From contig JAEWHN010000163.1 of NCBI GenBank assembly GCA_023387775.1, forward strand, positions 1 to 9,504: DNA of 9,504 nt, read 5' to 3'. Within the stretch, counting starts at the first letter, position 1. Each line of letters starts with the position of its first letter. The notes beneath the pieces are model-generated. The model was given only the letters and a program-made list of their open reading frames with translations, was not told the origin of the DNA and did not search any database. Origin of the DNA: Pseudomonadota bacterium (GTDB lineage Bacteria > Pseudomonadota > Alphaproteobacteria > Rhizobiales > Rhizobiaceae). Both the position numbers and the translations under genes were made by a program. Below, piece by piece: positions 4,278 through 9,504 of this stretch.

Positions 4278-7260
4278 TGAGGCGCTCTCCCTTCTCGTCG
4301 AAGAACACGGTGCCGGTCACTTCCACCTCGATGGTGCCGTCGGGCATCGGCACGTAAAGCGTCTGGCCAATGCGGTCGCGTCCGTCCGTCACCAGCGCCA
4401 GCGCTATGCCACGGCCGCAGTTTTCCGACCAGTAGCTGGAGGTGACGTGGCCGATCATCTTCATGGGGATCGGCTGCTTCGGGTCGGCAACGATCTGCGC
4501 ACCCTCTTCCAGCACCACCTTCGGGTCCTTCGCCTTCAGGCCGACAAGCTGCTTGCGGCCCTTGCCCACGAGGTCGGGCCGCGCCATGCCGCGAATGCCG
4601 ACAAAGTCGGTCTTCTTCTTGCCCACCGCCCAGTCGAGGCCAGCGTCGTTCGGCGTCACCGTGCCGTCCGTGTCCTGGCCGACGATGATGTAGCCCTTCT
4701 CGGCGCGCAGCACGTGCATGGCCTCGGTTCCGTAGGCGCATGCACCGTGCTTCTGGCCCTCGGCCCACAGCGCCTCCCACACCGCCTGGCCGTAGTCGGC
4801 CGGGACGTTGACCTCGAAGCCACGCTCGCCGGTAAACGACATGCGGAACAGCCTGGCCGGCACGCCGCAGATCTTGCCCTCGCGCACCGACATATGCGGC
4901 ATCGCCGCGTCCGACAGGTCGATGCCCTCGACCAGCGGCTCGATGATCTTGCGCGAGTTCGGGCCCTGCACGGCAATCACCGCCCACTGCTCGGAAACCG
5001 AGGTGAGCCAGACGTCGAGATGCGGGAACTCGGTCTGGAGATAGTCCTCCATGTGGTTCATCACGCGGGCAGCCCCGCCGGTCGTGGTCGTCACATGGAA
5101 GCGGTCAGCCGCCAGGCGGCCCACCACGCCGTCGTCATAGATAAAGCCGTCCTCGCGCAGCATGATGCCATAGCGGCAGCGGCCGACTTCCAGCTTCTCC
5201 CATGGATTGGTGTAGAGCAGTTCCATGAACTTGGCGGCATCCGGGCCGACCACCTCGATCTTGCCGAGGGTTGAGGCGTCGAACATGCCGGCCGACTTGC
5301 GCACGGTCACGCATTCCCGGTTGACGGCGGCATGCATGTCCTCGCCGGATTTCGGGAAATACCAGGCGCGCTTCCACTGGCCGACATCCTCGAACACCGC
5401 GCCCTGCGCCTCGGCCCAGCCATGCATCGGCGTCTTGCGGGTCGGGTCGAACAGCGCGCCGCGCCCGTGGTTGACGATTGCGCCGAAGGTCACCGGCGTA
5501 TAGGGCGCGCGGAACGTGGTGAGGCCCACCTGAGGGATCGGCTTGTCCAGCGTCTCGGCCGCGATCGCCAGGCCGTGCATGTTGGAGGTCTTGCCCTGGT
5601 CGGTCGCCATGCCGTTGGTGGTGAAGCGCTTGACGTGCTCGATGGAGTGCATGCCCTCGCGCACAGCCAGGCGGATGTCCTTGGCGGTGACGTCGTTCTG
5701 GAAGTCGACGAAGGCCTTCACGGTCGTGTCCGGGCCGGCGCCGGGCCCTGCGCCCAGCATGCCGCGCGACCAGCTCTCGCTCCCCTCGACCTTAGGCTTG
5801 GTGCCCCTGCCGGCACCGCCGGCCTCCCGCGCCACCTTCGCGCCGGCCGCATAGGCCTCATCGACGCTGGCAGCCAGCCCGTCGGTGCCGTTGCAGGCGC
5901 CTACCGACACGCAGTTCTGGGCATAGCTGCCGGGCAGGAAGCGCTTGGTCTCCTCGTCAAAGGCGACCTTGCCGCGCGACTGCGAGAACAGATGCACGGA
6001 AGGCGTCCAGCCGGCCGACATCAGCAGCGCATCGACCGGAATGGTGCGCTCGCCGCCGCCGTTCTTCGGCTGGATCGTCATGGACGACACGCGCAGGCGG
6101 CCGCCGGTGCGGATGACGGCGCGGCCGTGGTTGATCTCGATGCCCAGCGCGCGCGCCTCCTCGACCAGTGGGCCGGAGGGGTTGTCGCGCAGGTCGACGA
6201 TGGCGGCGATGTTCACGCCGGCCTTCTTCAGGTCGAGGGCCGCCGCATAGGCGCTGTCATTGGCGGTGTAGACGCCGACATTCCTGCCCACCGCAACGCC
6301 GTAGTGGTTGAGATAGGTGCGCGCGGCCGAAGCCAGCATCACACCCGGGCGGTCGTTGTCGGCAAACACCATGTGGCGCTCGATGGCGCCGGTGGCCAGC
6401 ACCACGCGCTTGGCGCGCACCTGCCACAGCCGCTCGCGCGGCAGGTCGCGGTCGGGAGTTGCCAGATGGTCGGTCACGCGCTCGACGAGGCCGACGAAGT
6501 TCTGGGCATAGTAGCCGAAGGCCGTGGTGCGCGGCAGCAGGCGCACATTGTCCATGGCCGAAAGCTTCGCCACGGCAGCCTGCGCCCAGCTCCAGCCGTC
6601 GGTGCCGTCGATCGCAGCACCGGCTTCGAAGCGCAACGCGCCGCCGAATTCGGCCTGCTCGTCGGCCAGGATGACGCGAACGCCGGTCTCGGCAGCCGCG
6701 AGAGCCGCCGCGATGCCGGCCGCACCGCCGCCCAGCACCAGCACCTCGCAGTGCTCGAAGCGCGAGGAATAATGGTCGGAATCAGGCTGGTCGGGCGCAA
6801 CGCCAAGGCCGGCCGCGGCGCGGATCTTGGGCTCATAAAAGCTCTTCCAGGCAGCCTTCGGCCACATGAAGGTCTTGTAGTAGAAGCCGGCCGAGAACAG
6901 CGGCGAGGCAAGGTCGTTGACGGCGCCTACGTCGAAGGACAGCGAGGGCCAGCGGTTCTGCGAGGTGGCGTTGAGCCCGTCATAAAGCTCCTGCACGGTG
7001 GCACGCACGTTCGGCGTCTTGCGTGTGGCGTCGCGCTCGATGCCGACCAGCGCGTTCGGTTCCTCAGCGCCAGCCGAGAGAATGCCGCGCGGGCGGTGAT
7101 ACTTGAACGAGCGGCCGACGAGATGGATGCCGTTGGCAAGCAGGGCCGAGGCCAGCGTGTCGCCGGCAACGCCAGAAAGGTGCTGGCCATCGAAGGTGAA
7201 ACGCAAGGTCCTCGCCGGGGTCAGCCGGCCCTGGCCTGCAATACGGTGCGTGGCGGCCAT
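4270..7260 (-). CDS. soxA: Sarcosine oxidase subunit alpha
   Basis: The 996-residue protein is the large subunit of heterotetrameric sarcosine oxidase, with the usual length for the family. Domains in order: an N-terminal ferredoxin-fold region (GVAGDTLASALLANGI near 30-45, HRPRGILSAGAEEPN near 55-69) with no cysteine in the first 170 residues, so no [2Fe-2S] cluster; a Rossmann domain with GGGAAG at 177-182, assigned to NAD+ binding; and from about residue 580 a GcvT-like aminomethyltransferase domain for tetrahydrofolate. Family knowledge: imine product made at the beta-subunit flavin is passed through the complex to this folate site, giving 5,10-methylene-THF. Start: ATG at 7260 overlaps the soxD stop (TGATG) with AGGGAG seven bases upstream. 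A GTG one codon earlier is possible but badly spaced. The gene is intact, and its stop overlaps the soxG start. Related opine oxidase or cyanide synthase alpha subunits are excluded by the GcvT domain and the flanking soxB/D/G. Confidence 0.97.
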   Translation of the reverse strand: MAATHRIAGQGRLTPARTLRFTFDGQHLSGVAGDTLASALLANGIHLVGRSFKYHRPRGILSAGAEEPNALVGIERDATRKTPNVRATVQELYDGLNATSQNRWPSLSFDVGAVNDLASPLFSAGFYYKTFMWPKAAWKSFYEPKIRAAAGLGVAPDQPDSDHYSSRFEHCEVLVLGGGAAGIAAALAAAETGVRVILADEQAEFGGALRFEAGAAIDGTDGWSWAQAAVAKLSAMDNVRLLPRTTAFGYYAQNFVGLVERVTDHLATPDRDLPRERLWQVRAKRVVLATGAIERHMVFADNDRPGVMLASAARTYLNHYGVAVGRNVGVYTANDSAYAAALDLKKAGVNIAAIVDLRDNPSGPLVEEARALGIEINHGRAVIRTGGRLRVSSMTIQPKNGGGERTIPVDALLMSAGWTPSVHLFSQSRGKVAFDEETKRFLPGSYAQNCVSVGACNGTDGLAASVDEAYAAGAKVAREAGGAGRGTKPKVEGSESWSRGMLGAGPGAGPDTTVKAFVDFQNDVTAKDIRLAVREGMHSIEHVKRFTTNGMATDQGKTSNMHGLAIAAETLDKPIPQVGLTTFRAPYTPVTFGAIVNHGRGALFDPTRKTPMHGWAEAQGAVFEDVGQWKRAWYFPKSGEDMHAAVNRECVTVRKSAGMFDASTLGKIEVVGPDAAKFMELLYTNPWEKLEVGRCRYGIMLREDGFIYDDGVVGRLAADRFHVTTTTGGAARVMNHMEDYLQTEFPHLDVWLTSVSEQWAVIAVQGPNSRKIIEPLVEGIDLSDAAMPHMSVREGKICGVPARLFRMSFTGERGFEVNVPADYGQAVWEALWAEGQKHGACAYGTEAMHVLRAEKGYIIVGQDTDGTVTPNDAGLDWAVGKKKTDFVGIRGMARPDLVGKGRKQLVGLKAKDPKVVLEEGAQIVADPKQPIPMKMIGHVTSSYWSENCGRGIALALVTDGRDRIGQTLYVPMPDGTIEVEVTGTVFFDEKGERLNG

Positions 7261-7652
7261 CACGCGTCTCCCTTCTTTGCGGTGGCTTTCTTCGCCGCCG
7301 GCTTCCTGGCTTTGTCTTCCTGGGCGTCGTCCTGCACCGGCTCAAGCGCCGGCGCTTCGCCTGGCATGATCTTGGCAAGGTCCGGCTTGGGCTCGCCGGC
7401 CTTGTAGGTCATGACGAACTTGTCGGTCACGGTGTCGCGCACCGCGTTGAAGAAGCGCGCGCAGCCATGCACATGGCGCCAGCGCTCAAAGGTGATGCCC
7501 TTCGGATTGGAGCGGATGAAGAAGAACTTCTCGAAGTCCTCGTCGCTCAGCTCGGCAATGTTGGACGAGCGCGCGATATGCGCCTCGCCGGCGTTGCGGA
7601 ACTCGAGTTCCGGACGCTCTTCCTCGCAATAGGGGCAGCGGATGAGAAGCAT
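7260..7652 (-). CDS. soxD: Sarcosine oxidase subunit delta
   Basis: The 130-residue protein is the small zinc-binding subunit of heterotetrameric sarcosine oxidase. Seen: MLLIRCPYC with C6 and C9, then the core FFFIRSNPKGITFERWRHVHGC carrying H60 and C64. This matches the Cys/Cys/His/Cys zinc site known from the crystal structure of the Stenotrophomonas enzyme, shifted by one residue for His and the last Cys. The fold should end near residue 95. The remaining 35 residues form a Pro/Asp/Glu then Lys/Ala-rich tail (for example KPAAKKATAKK) not needed for the fold and probably disordered. An AAGGGGG ribosome site precedes the ATG, 18 bases after the soxB stop, and the stop is merged with the soxA ATG. 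The role is structural, bridging subunits in the complex. Confidence 0.96.
   Translation of the reverse strand: MLLIRCPYCEEERPELEFRNAGEAHIARSSNIAELSDEDFEKFFFIRSNPKGITFERWRHVHGCARFFNAVRDTVTDKFVMTYKAGEPKPDLAKIMPGEAPALEPVQDDAQEDKARKPAAKKATAKKGDA
7268..7273 (-). promoter_or_regulatory. Ribosome binding site choosing the soxA ATG
   Basis: AGGGAG inside the end of soxD lies seven bases before the ATG at 7260. The alternative GTG directly before that ATG would have only four bases of spacing, so the ATG is preferred. Confidence 0.65.
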
Positions 7653-7670
7653 TTTTGTCCCCCTTGGTGT

Positions 7671-8924
7671 TCAGTGAGCCACGGCGGCAGCTGCCGCCTC
7701 ATCGATCAGACGGCCGGTGCGGAAGCGCTCCAGCGTGAACGGCGCGTTGATCGGGTGCGGCTCGTCGCACGCGATGGTGTGCGCAAACACGTGGCCAGAG
7801 CCCGGCGTCGCCTTGAAGCCGCCAGTGCCCCAACCGCAGTTGACGTAGAGCCCCTGCACGGGGGTCTTGGCCAGGATCGGCGAACGGTCGGGCGTCACGT
7901 CGACGATGCCGCCCCACGAACGCAGCATCTTCATGCGCGTGAAGACGGGGAACATCTCGCAGATGGCGTCGAGCGTGTGGTTGAGGATATGGAGCCCACC
8001 CGTTTGAGAATAGGAAGTGTACTGGTCGGTGCCGGCGCCGATCACCAGTTCGCCCTTGTCGGACTGCGAGATATAGGCGTGCACCGTGTTCGACATCACC
8101 ACGCAGGGGAACACCGGCTTGACCGGCTCCGACACCAGCGCCTGAAGCGGATAGCTTTCCAGCGGCATGCGCACGCCGGCCATGTCCATCAGCACGGATG
8201 TGTGGCCGGCCGCAACCACGCCGACCTTCTTGGCGCCGATGAAGCCGCGCGAGGTTTCGACGCCGGTCACCGCGCCGTTGGCCGCGCGCTTGATGCCGGT
8301 GACCTCGCAATTCTGGATGATGTGGACGCCGCGCGCCGAAGCGCCGCGCGCATAGCCCCAGGCCACCGCGTCGTGGCGGGCCGTGCCGCCGCGCCGCTGC
8401 AGGGTCGCGCCCATCACCGGATAGCGGGCATCCTTGGAGATGTTCAGCGGCGGGCAGAATTCCTTGGCTTGCTCGGGCGTCAGATATTCGTTGTCGACGC
8501 CGTTCAGCCGGTTGGCATGGACATGGCGCTTCAGCACCTGCACGTCATGCACATTGTGCGCCAGCATCATGACGCCGCGCGCCGAGTACATGACGTTATA
8601 GTTCAGGTCCTGGCTGAGCCCGTCCCACAGCTTCACGGCATGGTCGTAGATGCCGGCCGACTCGTCATAGAGATAGTTGGAACGGATGATGGTGGTGTTG
8701 CGGCCGGTATTGCCGCCGCCAAGCCAGCCCTTCTCCAGCACCGCCACATTGGTGATGCCGTGCTCCTTGGCCAGGTAATAGGCAGTGGCCAGGCCGTGGC
8801 CGCCGGCGCCGATGATGATGACGTCGTATTCGGCCTTCGGCTCGGGCGAGGACCACTGTTCCTCCCAGCCCTTGTGGCCGCGCATGGCTTCGCGCGCGAT
8901 GGCAAATACCGAATATTTCCGCAT
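7671..8924 (-). CDS. soxB: Sarcosine oxidase subunit beta
   Basis: The 417-residue flavoprotein is the catalytic subunit of heterotetrameric sarcosine oxidase (DAO/GlyOX superfamily). Seen: the FAD dinucleotide motif GAGGHG at 39-44 within VIIIGAGGHGLATAYYLAKE; NTGRNTTIIRSNY near 72-84; RHDAVAWGYAR at 183-193, where H184 is the expected site of covalent FMN attachment; and the C-terminal flavin motif GWGTGGFKATPGSG near 364-377, with K371 as the conserved lysine. Family knowledge: noncovalent FAD oxidises sarcosine's N-methyl group, and electrons pass to covalent FMN, which reduces O2 to H2O2. The start at 8924 gives the family-typical MRKYSVFAIAREAMRGHKGW, although the ribosome site is weak (GAGAT). 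It is the first gene of soxBDAG, and soxD follows after 18 bases. It is intact, with all cofactor residues present. Substrate promiscuity within N-methyl amino acids cannot be excluded. Confidence 0.97.
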   Translation of the reverse strand: MRKYSVFAIAREAMRGHKGWEEQWSSPEPKAEYDVIIIGAGGHGLATAYYLAKEHGITNVAVLEKGWLGGGNTGRNTTIIRSNYLYDESAGIYDHAVKLWDGLSQDLNYNVMYSARGVMMLAHNVHDVQVLKRHVHANRLNGVDNEYLTPEQAKEFCPPLNISKDARYPVMGATLQRRGGTARHDAVAWGYARGASARGVHIIQNCEVTGIKRAANGAVTGVETSRGFIGAKKVGVVAAGHTSVLMDMAGVRMPLESYPLQALVSEPVKPVFPCVVMSNTVHAYISQSDKGELVIGAGTDQYTSYSQTGGLHILNHTLDAICEMFPVFTRMKMLRSWGGIVDVTPDRSPILAKTPVQGLYVNCGWGTGGFKATPGSGHVFAHTIACDEPHPINAPFTLERFRTGRLIDEAAAAAVAH

Positions 8925-9061
8925 GGACTTGATCTCGTGAATGCCGGAACGGGAGCGTTTCTGAATCAGAGGCGACGTGTAGCACTAGCGAAAAGGCAGT
9001 ACCAGCTTTGCGCTGTTTGCGACGGCGAATGCCGCTTTGAGCCATGCGGCGGCCCAGCTTT

Positions 9062-9077
9062 GCCGGCAAACGCCGGC
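9062..9077. repeat. Perfect GCCGGC hairpin
   Basis: GCCGGC (9062-9067) and its own reverse complement GCCGGC (9072-9077) flank the loop AAAC, making a very stable 6-bp all-GC stem on either strand. It lies in the soxB-rpsU gap, upstream of the rpsU promoter candidates and about 140 bases before soxB. No T-run follows. It may be part of a short palindromic repeat. Confidence 0.6.
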
Positions 9078-9097
9078 GGTGTTGGCGGAGAATTCCG

Positions 9098-9126
9098 GTT
9101 GACCTTGCCGCCCGCTCGGCCATAGT
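9098..9126 (+). promoter_or_regulatory. Promoter-like site P1 toward rpsU
   Basis: GTTGAC (9098-9103), a 17-base spacer and CATAGT (9121-9126) resemble the alphaproteobacterial housekeeping consensus CTTGAC-N17-CTATAT. The -35 fits well (5 of 6), the -10 only moderately. Transcription would begin near 9132, inside the dyad at 9127-9147. Confidence 0.35.
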
Positions 9127-9147
9127 GGACAAACGAGTGATTTGTCC
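9127..9147. promoter_or_regulatory. Perfect 7-7-7 dyad, possible operator or 5' hairpin
   Basis: GGACAAA (9127-9133) and TTTGTCC (9141-9147) are perfect reverse complements around 7 bases. Outer bases extend the pairing to GTGG/CCCAC with one bulged C. It lies directly after the -10 of P1, where a repressor would block initiation. If transcribed, it would instead form a stem-loop at the very 5' end of the RNA. Confidence 0.45.
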
Positions 9148-9200
9148 CACTTCGCATGCGCTTTTTTGGGCAGGCTTTTCGGGCCTTTTGCTCCACCCCT

Positions 9201-9229
9201 CTCGACATGCCCCCTTGATTCTGCTATCA
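9201..9229 (+). promoter_or_regulatory. rpsU: Promoter-like site P2 for rpsU
   Basis: CTCGAC (9201-9206), exactly 17 bases, and CTATCA (9224-9229) match the alphaproteobacterial housekeeping consensus CTTGAC-N17-CTATAT in 5 and 4 of 6 positions. Transcription would start near 9236, leaving a leader of about 80 bases before the rpsU GTG. Confidence 0.5.
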
Positions 9230-9242
9230 GCCGCTCCAATTC

Positions 9243-9284
9243 GCGGTGGTGACCGCTGCGAAAGCAGTTGTAGCGTGCCCCGCT
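9243..9284 (+). other. Chain of small hairpins in the predicted rpsU leader
   Basis: Three stems follow closely: GCGGT-GGTG-ACCGC (9243-9256), CTGC-GAAA-GCAG (9256-9267, a GNRA-type tetraloop) and AGCG-TGCCC-CGCT (9272-9284). The first two share one base and could stack or compete. The final 31 bases before rpsU, including AGGA at 9306-9309, look unpaired. This is a candidate structured leader, and no known riboswitch is recognised. Confidence 0.35.
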
Positions 9285-9315
9285 TTATTGAATCAAACGA
9301 AAGACAGGATCGCCC

Positions 9316-9504
9316 GTGCAGGTACTCGTCCGCGACAACAACGTTGATCAGGCGCTTCGCGCGCTCAAGAAAAAGATGCAGCGTGAAGGCATCTTCCGCG
9401 AAATGAAGATGCGCGGCCACTACGAGAAGCCTTCCGAAAAGCGCGCCCGTGAAAAGGCCGAAGCCGTCCGCCGCGCCCGCAAGCTGGCCCGCAAGCGCGC
9501 CCAG
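9316..9504 (+). CDS. rpsU: 30S ribosomal protein bS21 (3' end cut by the window)
   Basis: Seen: 63 codons from a GTG at 9316 to the right edge with no stop, starting MQVLVRDNNVDQALRALKKK and followed by a strongly basic stretch ending in RRARKLARKRAQ. This is the rhizobial form of bS21, and the rest of the protein (probably 10-25 residues) lies outside the window. Family knowledge: bS21 binds the 3' region of 16S rRNA on the small subunit platform near the anti-Shine-Dalgarno helix and aids initiation. The GTG start is supported by AGGA six bases upstream and by the family N-terminus. It is divergent from soxB and probably driven by P2, perhaps also P1. Its basic composition and codon use (many CGC and AAG) look native. 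Confidence 0.95.
   Translation, partial: MQVLVRDNNVDQALRALKKKMQREGIFREMKMRGHYEKPSEKRAREKAEAVRRARKLARKRAQ

Larger units (their letters stand above)
8925..9315. other. Divergent intergenic region between soxB and rpsU
   Basis: This 391-base stretch has no recognisable gene; short open frames on both strands here match no family I know. It contains a 10-base direct repeat CCAGCTTTGC (9002-9011 and 9054-9063), a GCCGGC hairpin, two promoter-like sites facing rpsU, a perfect dyad and the rpsU leader, listed separately. No good promoter for soxB is visible: the best minus-strand hexamers upstream of soxB match CTTGAC only 3 of 6. T-runs at 9162-9167 and 9186-9189 on the plus strand lack strong stems, so they are not called terminators. 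Confidence 0.6.

Noticed and set aside
8976..9010. Possible sigma-54 promoter for soxB on the minus strand (TGGTAC then TTTCGC)
   Set aside because: The GC element is two bases too far from the GG element for the strict -24/-12 spacing.
3796..9125. Long plus-strand open frames (about 490, 690 and 550 codons) antisense to the sox genes
   Set aside because: They mirror soxG/A/D/B, are rich in His, Arg, Ala and Gly, have no motifs, and the opposite strand encodes four intact, recognisable subunits.
9161..9190. T-rich stretch with AGGC/GCCT stem as a terminator or small RNA end
   Set aside because: The stem has only four pairs, and no upstream small-RNA gene structure is convincing.
8966..9239. 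Two minus-strand open frames of 80-84 codons upstream of soxB
   Set aside because: No ribosome site, no recognisable motif, and they overlap each other and the hairpins. Treated as non-coding.

Overview
The window looks like chromosomal DNA of a GC-rich alphaproteobacterium, most likely a rhizobial relative (Hyphomicrobiales, Mesorhizobium/Aminobacter-like). This rests on the bS21 sequence at the right edge, the heterotetrameric sarcosine oxidase with its soxB-D-A-G order, and promoter-like sites of the CTTGAC-N17-CTATAT type. I see no mobile element, phage gene, tRNA, rRNA or CRISPR array. Most of it reads as ordinary, well-kept metabolic DNA.

Left block (1-1303): a zinc-free quinone-oxidoreductase-like MDR dehydrogenase runs off the left edge on the minus strand. 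It is divergent from a MaoC-type hotdog dehydratase on the plus strand. The 195-base gap between them carries a nested GC hairpin and a short stretch resembling a degenerate alphaproteobacterial intergenic repeat.

Middle-left (1304-3411): a plus-strand MFS transporter of the metabolite:H+ symporter (MHS) type, unusual for about 190 residues between TM9 and TM10 on the predicted periplasmic side. It ends at a perfect 9-bp hairpin that probably terminates transcription from both sides.

Main block (3444-8924, minus strand): soxB-soxD-soxA-soxG, the four subunits of heterotetrameric sarcosine oxidase. This enzyme oxidatively demethylates sarcosine (from glycine betaine, choline or creatine breakdown) to glycine, H2O2 and 5,10-methylene-tetrahydrofolate. 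The genes are tightly packed: 18 bp between soxB and soxD, a TGATG junction between soxD and soxA, and an 8-bp overlap between soxA and soxG. A 65-residue acidic/lysine-rich protein of unknown function, with an EGLEDTFPASDP-type motif, follows 60 bases after soxG and probably shares the transcript.

Right block (8925-9504): a 391-base divergent intergenic region leads to rpsU (ribosomal protein bS21), cut by the right edge. The region holds two promoter-like sites facing rpsU, a perfect 7-7-7 dyad just downstream of the first, and a chain of small hairpins in the predicted rpsU leader.

No clear new multi-gene system is visible. The points most worth following are the MFS insertion, the small sox-linked protein, and the dyad at the putative rpsU promoter.
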